A DNA stretch of 41,864 nt from Paludibacteraceae bacterium (GTDB taxonomy: Bacteria > Bacteroidota > Bacteroidia > Bacteroidales > Paludibacteraceae). The stretch covers positions 1 to 41,864 of the forward strand of contig CAJGDW010000002.1 of assembly GCA_904502115.1 (NCBI GenBank), given 5' to 3'. Both the position numbers and the translations under genes were made by a program. Under the pieces are notes generated by a model that was given only the letters and a program-made list of their open reading frames with translations, was not told the DNA's origin and made no database searches. Positions 18,321 through 25,077 of the stretch are shown here, in pieces (the first letter of the stretch is position 1; each line of letters opens with the position of its first letter).

Positions 18321-19265
18321 TTAATTGTGCTTTGTCACTGCTGCTACATAATCGCTGCGAATAATCCATTTAGAGAAAACAGGAATACAAGCATACAAAG
18401 CAATGACGATGCCGTTAAACAAAAGGGTTATTAATTGAATGGAAAGTTGTAGGTTTTCGGCCTGTGCGTAATCGGAAAATGTATAATTGGCCGTTGGCAA
18501 TGCCGATAGCATGTTGGTAAAAACTGGATAGACACAACCCGAGAACAAAACGGCCACCATAAAACTGACCAACAAACTAAGGGGTACATACATGGTTACG
18601 CGAATATAATGCATCATCCAATTTTTAATATTGCCAGCAAAACCAGGCAACAACGACAGGGCAAAAGCAAAAGGACCAATGAGCACCAACACCACACCTG
18701 CCAGTACCACATACGTTCTAAAAAAATAAACCATGCCTGTTAGCGCCAACGAACTGAATGAAACCAATAGATGTAAGGTATTTTTAAACAGTTGCAAATA
18801 ATTAGAAGACTCATCGTCAGCAGATAATTGAGTAGACACAGCGGTATTATCTTCTTCTACTTGCTGCTGGTTGTAGGCTGCCATAGCATTACGCATTTTT
18901 GTTTGCGCAACAGAATAATCGGCTTGTGCTTGCCGATAACTATCTTGTACCGATGCATTTAGCGACGAAGTGGCCAACTCGATGGGATATATGGTTAACT
19001 GCAACAGCGAAACAAAACCCGAAAAGAAAAGAATAATCAACCCTGTGGAGAAGGGACGCAAAAGACCATAAAAATCAATCTTCTGCCCTTTTGCCCATGA
19101 GCCCCAAATACCAAAACCAATATACCCAAAGGCAAATAAACCACACAGCAATTGGGCAGGAGTTGACAAAGCACTTACATATTCTTGTACCAAGTCTTTT
19201 ACGGATCCTAACTGAGCAGCCAATAACGCCGCCACCTGTTGCATAGAAGAATTTACTATCAACAT
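18321..19265 (-). CDS. traJ: Conjugative transposon protein TraJ (VirB6-like)
   Basis: A 314-residue polytopic inner-membrane protein of the Bacteroides TraJ family, the VirB6 counterpart that helps form the inner-membrane part of the channel. Hydrophobic segments lie at about 39-55, 70-93, 165-215 and 220-300. A hydrophilic stretch rich in Gln, Asn and Asp (about 100-150) separates the first and second halves. The motif GFAGNIKNWMMHYIRVTMYVPL is typical of the family, preceding the cytoplasm-facing loop. Five nt separate it from traI. Confidence 0.88.
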   Translation of the reverse strand: MLIVNSSMQQVAALLAAQLGSVKDLVQEYVSALSTPAQLLCGLFAFGYIGFGIWGSWAKGQKIDFYGLLRPFSTGLIILFFSGFVSLLQLTIYPIELATSSLNASVQDSYRQAQADYSVAQTKMRNAMAAYNQQQVEEDNTAVSTQLSADDESSNYLQLFKNTLHLLVSFSSLALTGMVYFFRTYVVLAGVVLVLIGPFAFALSLLPGFAGNIKNWMMHYIRVTMYVPLSLLVSFMVAVLFSGCVYPVFTNMLSALPTANYTFSDYAQAENLQLSIQLITLLFNGIVIALYACIPVFSKWIIRSDYVAAVTKHN

Positions 19266-19270
19266 ACGGT

Positions 19271-19990
19271 TTATTTTTTTGTGGTCGACTTAGAAGAACT
19301 CTTCTTTTTATTTTTGTCGGTTACTCTGTCTACCACCGATGCAGGGTCTGCCATGTGGGTATCCCAGGCCTGGTCCATGCCAAAAAAGATGGCTTCGGTA
19401 GTCATGGCTTGCATGTAATCGTCCATCAAGGCCATGGAATTTTTGTCCTTGAAGCGTTTTTCTACTTGCGAAAGCAAACCGCGCAAGGTTTTAAGTTCCA
19501 ATTGGATATCTTTTAGCAGTTGTATACGCTCGTAATCGGTCATTTCGCCCTTATCTCTTCGGCTATTCAGCATCTCGTTGGCTTCGCCAACCATTTCGGC
19601 AATGTGGTCACCCAACTCAGCAGAGAAACAAATGGCATTGGCAATTTCCTGGTCGGTCAGGTAGGTTAACTTGCAGAATTCGGTGTGCAATTTGTTTACT
19701 TGTTTGGATAAATTGACACCCTCTTTAACAATATCGAGCGATATTTTAGCCCCCTGCACGTAATTGCTTACCTTTTGGAGTTTCTCTATGGCCTCTTTGG
19801 TTTTTTGCAACATCTCGCCCGTATTAGCGGTTTGTGATATCAATTCTTGACGGTCTGTCATGATTTCGTACAACTCCTCGGCAAACAAGCTAAGCCGTTG
19901 AGCAATCGAAGTCGGGTCGCTCACCACAAACTGTGCATGGACAGGGGCAAGCATCGTGAAAAAAAGAATAAGAAGTAAGATTTTTTTCAT
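19271..19990 (-). CDS. traI: Conjugative transposon protein TraI (DUF4141)
   Basis: A 239-residue secreted, mostly helical protein with a signal peptide (residues 1-19, ending PVHA) and then QFVVSDPTSIAQRLSLFAEEL, typical of the DUF4141/TraI family. It is often compared with VirB5, a minor pilus component that contacts the recipient or the environment. Long amphipathic helices (about 40-190) and a Lys/Ser-rich C-terminus (KNKKKSSSKSTTKK) are visible. The assignment to VirB5 rests on position and architecture rather than clear sequence similarity. Confidence 0.85.
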   Translation of the reverse strand: MKKILLLILFFTMLAPVHAQFVVSDPTSIAQRLSLFAEELYEIMTDRQELISQTANTGEMLQKTKEAIEKLQKVSNYVQGAKISLDIVKEGVNLSKQVNKLHTEFCKLTYLTDQEIANAICFSAELGDHIAEMVGEANEMLNSRRDKGEMTDYERIQLLKDIQLELKTLRGLLSQVEKRFKDKNSMALMDDYMQAMTTEAIFFGMDQAWDTHMADPASVVDRVTDKNKKKSSSKSTTKK

Positions 19991-20002
19991 GGTATCGGTA
20001 AA

Positions 20003-22486
20003 TTAAGATGAAACTAACTGCTGTATGGCAAGTTGCAAAGATCCACATCGCCGCTGCGCCTCTTGCAAGCGCAACTTTTCGCTCTTTTCGGTGGTGTACA
20101 CCAGGTACTCTTGTCGCGACACCTCTAGGGCATACACCATGGGAGCATTGCCATTGAACGTAATAAATACCTCTTTGTAGGGGTTCCTGTTTTGGGTACA
20201 AAGGTCTTGGTTGAGCGATAAAGCCAACTGGCACTCGTGGTCGCAAAGCGAAAGGGTTTGCTTAATCTCGTCAAACTTGTGGGCATACTTGCGCTGATCC
20301 AGTAAGATTTTGCAATCGGCATTCGACAAAATGGTGTTTTTGACAATTTCGTTGCCTACAATGTCTTCTACCTCTTGGGTAACCACAATGGCCTCGCCAA
20401 AATGTTTGCGCACCGTTTTGAACAAATACTTAATGAATTCTGCTGTACCATTCTTAGAAATGGCTTTCCAGGCTTCTTCAATCAGAATGAGTTTGCGCTG
20501 CGATGCCACTGCTGGATGGCGCATTTTAGAAATAAAGGTATCCATCAACACCAAGGTTACCACGGGAAACAAGGTTTTGTGATCTTTGATGTTGTCAATC
20601 TCGAACACAATAAAACGCTTGGTTAGCAAGTCGATGTTTTGGGTAGCATTGAGCAGGTAGTCGTACATGCCCCCTTTGTAATAAGGGCGCAATACTTGCA
20701 ATAGGTTATCGATGTCAAAATGCACCTCGCGCACGGCTTGCTGCTTGAGCAATTGCTTAAACGTAGTTTTTAAATAGCGATAAAAGGTATTGAACGATGG
20801 AGTACATTCTCCCTCTATAACCGTTTGCAAGTACCCGTTTAAGGCATCCGATATGTGGGTTTCTTCTGCCTTGGTAATGGTTTCGTTCTCGTTTTTCCAC
20901 AAACAAAACACCAACGATGCCAGTTGTTCGCGTTTTTCGATGGAATAATACCCATCTGCCACGTAAAAAGGATTGAACGAGATGGGATGCTCGTCGGTAT
21001 AGGTGTAATAAATACCGTCTTCGCCGTGGGTGGTTTCGGCAATAAGGTCGCAAAGGCCTTTGTAACTATCGCCCACATCCACCAATACCACATGACTACC
21101 CTGCTCGTAATACTGACGAACCAAATGATTGGTAAAGAACGATTTACCCGAACCTGATGGCCCCAAAATAAACTTATTACGGTTGTTGATGTAGCCTTTT
21201 TTTAGGGGCAGGTCGGACAAATCGACCGATAGCGGAATGCCCGATAACCTATCGCACAACCGTACACTACAAGCTTGCGCACTGCTACTGGCATGGGTTT
21301 CGCCATTGATAAAACAAGCGCCTTGCTCCAAAAAGGTAAGAAAAGTCATTTCGCAAGGGTATTGCGAGGCGGCTCCAGGTATGCCTGCCCAATACAAAAT
21401 GGGCACGATACCCTCTGTTTTGGTGGCAAACGCATCTATTTGTGTTAATCCAGCCGATACCTGTGAGTTCTTTTTGAGCAGTTGATAATAATCGGTATCC
21501 CAAACCATTACGTTAAAGGCACAGCGCACTGCTTGCCTTCCCTGCGCCATGGCTTCGTTCAAAAAGGCATCGTTAAAGGTTTTGTTAATGGCATTTTCGC
21601 GCGATATACCCGATAAGGAAGCCTGCTCGCGGCCACATTTTTCTATCTTCTGCAACAAATCGGATGGATTGTCTAAAAAGAAATATTGGTTGTAAATGTG
21701 CGAAAAAGGCAAATCCAACCCCATGCCCGATACAAACGAAATGGGCAACTGAACTTGGGTATAGGCCGGATGCATGCGGTGCGTGTGTACCTGGTTGGGC
21801 AACTGATCCAACTGATGGAGCGAAAACAAGCTAACGTAGTTATCGCCCACCATGAAATCGTCCTCTTGTAGCTGAAAATCGGCTAAACACGTTTTTTCGG
21901 GCAAGAAATGCAGGTGCATATAATCTGCCAACAGGCCCGAATAGGCATCATTGCCCACTACTTCCGCCTCGCCCAAACGTTGTACACGGTAGCCCGCCTC
22001 GGTTAATACCGCCTTGAATTGCGCCACCTTGTCTAAAAAATCGGCTATCCGATCGGGTTGCAACATATCTTTGGGCACGATGCGGTTTTGGCAAAGCATG
22101 TTAGCCACACTTTGCGTTTGCATGTTTTGCTTGGACGATAAGGTAACATACACATAACAGGTATGTTGCAAGTGCATTCTGCCCAGAAAATGAGCATCCG
22201 AAGCCACTTGCAAAAACGAGGGCGATTGCTCGCAGGGCTCTTTGTTAAAAGGTACTTGCTGGTACACATCTTGCTTGTGCACGATGCTGTAATGGGGCAA
22301 TAAACGCAAGGCGCGCACCCACGTAGCATGGTCGTTTTCGAACTGCTCCACACTTCGCTCAAAAAGAGTGGGCAAACCCACCTTAAAAAGTACCGTTATA
22401 TCGGCACTTTGGCTAACGAGGCAGTTGTTCTCCCACGCCATCAGCGGAAAGCACGCTTGTATGGATTTACCGAATGGATTTTTCAT
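20003..22486 (-). CDS. traG: TraG family conjugation ATPase (VirB4-like)
   Basis: An 827-residue cytoplasmic ATPase of the Bacteroides TraG type, the VirB4 counterpart powering channel or pilus assembly. It should not be confused with VirD4/TraG coupling proteins of other plasmids. Walker A GPSGSGKS is at 442-449, and Walker B (LILIEEAWKAI) is near 665. The N-terminal half carries the VirB4-specific domain. C-terminal VTQEVEDIVGN and NADCKILLDQ are typical of VirB4 motifs. Both nucleotide-binding motifs are intact, so the ATPase is predicted to be active. Its start overlaps the traF end by 20 nt. Confidence 0.95.
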   Translation of the reverse strand: MKNPFGKSIQACFPLMAWENNCLVSQSADITVLFKVGLPTLFERSVEQFENDHATWVRALRLLPHYSIVHKQDVYQQVPFNKEPCEQSPSFLQVASDAHFLGRMHLQHTCYVYVTLSSKQNMQTQSVANMLCQNRIVPKDMLQPDRIADFLDKVAQFKAVLTEAGYRVQRLGEAEVVGNDAYSGLLADYMHLHFLPEKTCLADFQLQEDDFMVGDNYVSLFSLHQLDQLPNQVHTHRMHPAYTQVQLPISFVSGMGLDLPFSHIYNQYFFLDNPSDLLQKIEKCGREQASLSGISRENAINKTFNDAFLNEAMAQGRQAVRCAFNVMVWDTDYYQLLKKNSQVSAGLTQIDAFATKTEGIVPILYWAGIPGAASQYPCEMTFLTFLEQGACFINGETHASSSAQACSVRLCDRLSGIPLSVDLSDLPLKKGYINNRNKFILGPSGSGKSFFTNHLVRQYYEQGSHVVLVDVGDSYKGLCDLIAETTHGEDGIYYTYTDEHPISFNPFYVADGYYSIEKREQLASLVFCLWKNENETITKAEETHISDALNGYLQTVIEGECTPSFNTFYRYLKTTFKQLLKQQAVREVHFDIDNLLQVLRPYYKGGMYDYLLNATQNIDLLTKRFIVFEIDNIKDHKTLFPVVTLVLMDTFISKMRHPAVASQRKLILIEEAWKAISKNGTAEFIKYLFKTVRKHFGEAIVVTQEVEDIVGNEIVKNTILSNADCKILLDQRKYAHKFDEIKQTLSLCDHECQLALSLNQDLCTQNRNPYKEVFITFNGNAPMVYALEVSRQEYLVYTTEKSEKLRLQEAQRRCGSLQLAIQQLVSS

Positions 22487-22787
22487 GATGCAATAATTTA
22501 AAGATGGGACACGATACGGCTATCCGACGGGGCAAGACTCGCTTTGCCCTACGGTGTAACAAACCATATTGGCCGTATTTTCTGTTGAGGTAAAAACTGC
22601 TACACCAAACCGTTATTAACAACACTGTACCCATCACCAGTGCGAATACCCTATTGATAAGCATAAAGAAAAATAAAATGAAGAAAGAAAACACAGTGCC
22701 TACCACGGCATAAATAACGTATCCGGCACGCAGTCCTTTTACCTCAACAGATCGTCCCACTCCTTTGTTAATGGGATACGAAGCCAT
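22467..22787 (-). CDS. traF: Conjugative transposon protein TraF (DUF4133, VirB3-like)
   Basis: A 106-residue small inner-membrane protein with two adjacent hydrophobic helices (about 27-47 and 50-68) preceded by NKGVGRSVEVKGLRAGY, a conserved N-terminus of DUF4133/TraF. The C-terminal tail is basic (NRKYGQYGLLHRRAKRVLPRR). VirB3-like subunits are usually encoded next to, and act with, the VirB4 ATPase; traG directly follows with a 20-nt overlap. traE ends one base upstream of its start. Confidence 0.88.
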   Translation of the reverse strand: MASYPINKGVGRSVEVKGLRAGYVIYAVVGTVFSFFILFFFMLINRVFALVMGTVLLITVWCSSFYLNRKYGQYGLLHRRAKRVLPRRIAVSCPIFKLLHHEKSIR

Positions 22788-23096
22788 TTATCCAATAAAA
22801 AATGCTCGAATGGCGGTTACTGCTACAATGGCAAATACACAAGCACCAAACCACGATGCGGCCGTTCGGGTAGTATCGCTACTACCTGCCGACCACTTGC
22901 CATACACCTTTACGGCACCAATAAGACCAATAACGGCACACACCACATAAAAGAGGTTGGTAATGGGTTCTACGTACGATTGAATTTCGGCATTGGCTTT
23001 TTCGATGGCTGCCACGCCATTGCCTTGTGCCCACGCTGCAGTTGCTACGGCACTCATTGCCACCAACGTGGCACATCTTTGAAGTTTAGTTTTCAT
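22788..23096 (-). CDS. traE: Conjugative transposon protein TraE (DUF4134, VirB2-like)
   Basis: A 102-residue pilin-like protein: signal peptide (residues 1-23, ending AAWA), then two hydrophobic helices at about 46-64 and 81-99 separated by a short polar loop (YGKWSAGSSDTTRTAA). This matches DUF4134/TraE, the VirB2-like candidate pilin. No gap separates it from traF. An 8-bp tandem array lies 31-62 nt upstream of its ATG. Confidence 0.9.
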   Translation of the reverse strand: MKTKLQRCATLVAMSAVATAAWAQGNGVAAIEKANAEIQSYVEPITNLFYVVCAVIGLIGAVKVYGKWSAGSSDTTRTAASWFGACVFAIVAVTAIRAFFIG

Positions 23097-23126
23097 AAAA
23101 TAGAAATTAAGATGAATGAATAATTG

Positions 23127-23158
23127 TTTAGTCGTTTAGTCGTTTAGTTGTTGAGGTG
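23127..23158. repeat. 8-bp tandem array upstream of traE
   Basis: TTTAGTCG, TTTAGTCG, TTTAGTTG, TTGAGGTG on the plus strand; read along the tra transcript these are CGACTAAA-type units. It lies between the small upstream ORF and traE. Same family as the clpP and antiporter arrays, in the same orientation relative to the gene. Confidence 0.7.
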
Positions 23159-23178
23159 ATTAAACAACTTTGCGACGG

Positions 23179-23349
23179 CTAAAACGGTAAAGACTGATGG
23201 AACTTTTGTTGTTTACGACGGGCAGAAGGATGGCTGCTGCGTTTAGCGTCCCACCAAAAGTACGCCCAAACGCCTACATTAAACAGCAGGCACAACAAGG
23301 CGGTTGCAAGCAAAAAATTGCCCCAACTAATTTCGGATAAACCAAACAT
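23179..23349 (-). CDS. Small single-helix membrane protein, first ORF of the tra operon
   Basis: A 56-codon ORF not recognised as a known family. The peptide begins MFGLSEISWGNF, has one hydrophobic helix (about 12-34, including LLATALLCLLFNVGVWAYFW) and a basic tail (AKRSSHPSARRKQQKF), so it would sit in the inner membrane with its positive end in the cytoplasm. It is on the same strand as traE and lies downstream of the strong promoter element at 23453-23460. Position and topology suggest an accessory part of the transfer apparatus (for example a VirB7-sized or TraD-like component), but no function is claimed. It lies 82 nt upstream of traE. Confidence 0.6.
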   Translation of the reverse strand: MFGLSEISWGNFLLATALLCLLFNVGVWAYFWWDAKRSSHPSARRKQQKFHQSLPF

Positions 23350-23397
23350 AATGGTAACTGGATTTCATGGATTAATAATTAAGATGTTTATAAAGTC

Positions 23398-23412
23398 GCT
23401 CACTGCGTGAGC
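23398..23412. other. Hairpin in the tra leader
   Basis: GCTCAC-TGC-GTGAGC is a perfect 6-bp stem with a 3-nt loop, immediately 3' (on the tra transcript) of the 8-bp array 23415-23446. The flanking bases match the mutS leader (2377-2400), where the loop region is shortened. Confidence 0.6.
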
Positions 23413-23414
23413 TC

Positions 23415-23446
23415 CGACTAATCGACAAATCGGTAAGTCGGTAATG
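23415..23446. repeat. 8-bp tandem array in the tra operon leader
   Basis: CGACTAAT, CGACAAAT, CGGTAAGT, CGGTAATG on the plus strand. It lies just downstream of the predicted tra transcription start (near 23446) and upstream of the hairpin at 23398-23412. The first unit and the adjacent GCTC are identical to the mutS leader. Confidence 0.7.
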
Positions 23447-23452
23447 ATGTTG

Positions 23453-23484
23453 CAAAGGTAAAGACATTTGGCAGAATGTTACAA
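23453..23484 (-). promoter_or_regulatory. tra operon promoter
   Basis: On the minus strand, TTG at 23484-23482 and TACCTTTG at 23460-23453 are 21 bp apart, a good Bacteroidetes -33/-7 pair. It would produce a leader of about 100 nt carrying the array and hairpin before the small ORF at 23349. Confidence 0.65.
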
Positions 23485-23554
23485 GAGAACCGACTGTATT
23501 TTAACTTCTTTTAATACAAGACTCACTAAATCTTCAAATTACTCCATAAAACAT

Positions 23555-23679
23555 CGATTCGTCGATTAACCGATTACTCGGGCTTCGCCCTCATGAAGTT
23601 TGGCTGCGCCTCGGCATAGTTCAAACAAGTTTGACTCTGCACTCGGCTTGCACAAACTTTCACCGATTAGTCGGTAAAA
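23555..23679. repeat. Hairpin element, copy A, flanked by 8-bp arrays
   Basis: A core of about 85 bp (23579-23663) has nested hairpins: GGGC-TTC-GCCC at 23580-23590, outer arms AAGTTTG (23596-23602)/CAAACTT (23653-23659), and an inner stem at 23618-23636 (AGTTCAAAC/GTTTGACT). It is bordered by 8-bp units on the left (CGATTCGT, CGATTAAC, CGATTACT at 23555-23578) and right (CGATTAGT, CGGTAAAA at 23664-23679). Copy B lies inverted at 39205-39290. The 23350-23727 interval also holds the tra promoter and leader and the next gene's promoter; 23485-23554 shows nothing recognisable. Confidence 0.75.
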
Positions 23680-23681
23680 AA

Positions 23682-23712
23682 TTTGTTATTTCTTTTTTTT
23701 GCATTACTTTCG
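23682..23712 (+). promoter_or_regulatory. Promoter of the formate/nitrite-type channel gene
   Basis: TTTG at 23682-23685 and TACTTTCG at 23705-23712 are 19 bp apart. It places transcription downstream of an in-frame TTG at 23683 and therefore supports the ATG at 23728. Confidence 0.65.
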
Positions 23713-23727
23713 CCAAAAATTAAGATT

Positions 23728-24321
23728 ATGACCAAACAATTTACCTCTATGGCCATCTTTGCCGGGCTTTTAATAGGAATAGGCGGCATTGTTTACCTAC
23801 GCGTTGGCGGCATTGCTGGCGCTGTGTTGTTTGCCTTTGGGCTTTTAAGCGTAGTTATGTGCGGTGCGCAATTGTACACAGGCAAGTCGGGTTTTTTACC
23901 CGTAAAAGAAATGTGGAAACTTATTCCCATGATTTTGCTCAATGCCGTAGGTTGCGCCTTTGCGGCATGGATTGCCTACTACGTAAGCAACGAAACCGTC
24001 TTTACCAACCTTCAGGGCATCTTAAATGCACGCTTGGCTGCCTCGTGGCACGGTTTGCTCATGACATCGGTAGGCACAGGCATGATTATGACTTTGGCGG
24101 TATACGGTGCTAAACAAAAACATTACTGGCCCCTATTATTTGGTGTGCCTGTATTTATTTTGTGCGGATTGCCTCACTGCGTAGCCGATGCTTTTTACTA
24201 CGCAGCCGCCCTATTTTACGGCAAATTTGAACCCATGCTACTATGGGCATGGCTTTGGGCCATTATAGGCAACTTTATAGGATGCAACCTACCTCGATTA
24301 TTTATGCGCGAAGAGTTTTAA
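23728..24321 (+). CDS. Formate/nitrite transporter (FNT) family protein, short form
   Basis: A 197-residue membrane protein with about six hydrophobic segments. It resembles the FocA/NirC family of pentameric anion channels: VVMCGAQLYTG matches the family's (L/Y)FTG segment, LLNAVGCAFAAW the NxxG segment, GLPHCVADAFYY carries the conserved pore His (near residue 151), and GNFIGCNLPRL the C-terminal GNxxG region. Members are usually 260-290 residues, so this one has short loops and termini. The longer in-frame reading from TTG 23683 is excluded because that TTG is part of the -33 element. Substrate (formate, nitrite or other small anion) cannot be assigned. Confidence 0.8.
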   Translation: MTKQFTSMAIFAGLLIGIGGIVYLRVGGIAGAVLFAFGLLSVVMCGAQLYTGKSGFLPVKEMWKLIPMILLNAVGCAFAAWIAYYVSNETVFTNLQGILNARLAASWHGLLMTSVGTGMIMTLAVYGAKQKHYWPLLFGVPVFILCGLPHCVADAFYYAAALFYGKFEPMLLWAWLWAIIGNFIGCNLPRLFMREEF

Positions 24322-24323
24322 CA

Positions 24324-24355
24324 AGTTAGGAGTTAGGAGTTAGGAGTTAGGAGTT
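24324..24355. repeat. 7-bp tandem repeat AGTTAGG
   Basis: Four perfect copies of AGTTAGG plus a partial AGTT, starting 2 nt after the FNT-family stop codon. A perfect short tandem repeat of this kind is prone to slippage. It is 8 nt from the CGATTAAA array. Confidence 0.9.
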
Positions 24356-24363
24356 TTTCAAAT

Positions 24364-24395
24364 CGATTAAACGATTAAACAATTAAACGATTAAA
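24364..24395. repeat. 8-bp tandem array upstream of clpP
   Basis: CGATTAAA, CGATTAAA, CAATTAAA, CGATTAAA: the most regular array of the family, ending 10 nt before the clpP ATG. No TAnnTTTG element is obvious between the FNT-family gene and clpP, so clpP may be read from upstream or from an atypical promoter. Confidence 0.9.
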
Positions 24396-24405
24396 CAAAA
24401 AATAT

Positions 24406-25077
24406 ATGAACAACGAATTTAGAAAGTATGCTACCAAGCATTTGGGCATGAATGGATTGGCATTAGACCAATACATGGACATTACCAGCAGCTACATTTC
24501 GCCCACCATTATTGAAGAACGCCAACTAAACGTGGCGCAAATGGATGTATTCTCTCGTTTGATGATGGACCGCATCATCTTCTTGGGAACACAAGTAGAC
24601 GACTACACCGCCAACGTTATTCAAGCGCAATTGCTATACCTAGACAGCGCCGACCCAGGTAAAGACATTTCTATTTACCTCAACAGCCCTGGCGGCAGCG
24701 TGTATGCAGGCTTGGGTATTTACGATACCATGCAATTTATTAGCAGCGATGTGGCTACCATTTGTACGGGTATGGCAGCATCGATGGCGGCCGTATTGCT
24801 TACCGCAGGTGCTAAAGGCAAACGCTCGGCGCTAAAACACTCGCGCGTGATGATTCACCAACCTTTGGGTGGTGTGCAAGGCCAAGCATCGGACATCGAA
24901 ATTACCGCTCGCGAAATTCAAAAACTAAAACAAGAATTGTACACCATTATAGCCGACCACTCGGGCAACCCATTTGAACGCATCGAGAAAGACTCAGACC
25001 GCGACTATTGGATGACTGCCGAAGAGGCCAAAGCATACGGCATGATTGACGAGGTGTTGATTAAAGCAAACAAATAA
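24406..25077 (+). CDS. clpP: ATP-dependent Clp protease proteolytic subunit
   Basis: Serine peptidase forming the 14-subunit chamber that degrades proteins unfolded by ClpX or ClpA/C. The 223-residue protein carries the full triad with the normal spacing: Ser126 in TGMAASMAA, His151 in MIHQP and Asp200 in DSDRDYW. The oxyanion/substrate strand YLNSPGGSV is at 91-99. It has a longer N-terminal extension than E. coli ClpP, as is common in Bacteroidales. Its stop overlaps the clpX start by one base (TAATG). The upstream 83 nt consist almost entirely of two tandem arrays. Confidence 0.98.
   Translation: MNNEFRKYATKHLGMNGLALDQYMDITSSYISPTIIEERQLNVAQMDVFSRLMMDRIIFLGTQVDDYTANVIQAQLLYLDSADPGKDISIYLNSPGGSVYAGLGIYDTMQFISSDVATICTGMAASMAAVLLTAGAKGKRSALKHSRVMIHQPLGGVQGQASDIEITAREIQKLKQELYTIIADHSGNPFERIEKDSDRDYWMTAEEAKAYGMIDEVLIKANK

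Noticed and set aside
15618..23349. Complete integrative conjugative element
   Set aside because: No integrase, relaxase, coupling protein, att repeats or tRNA target could be found in the window.
23127..24395. Possible CRISPR array from short repeats
   Set aside because: The units are 7-8 bp with no spacers, and no cas gene is present.
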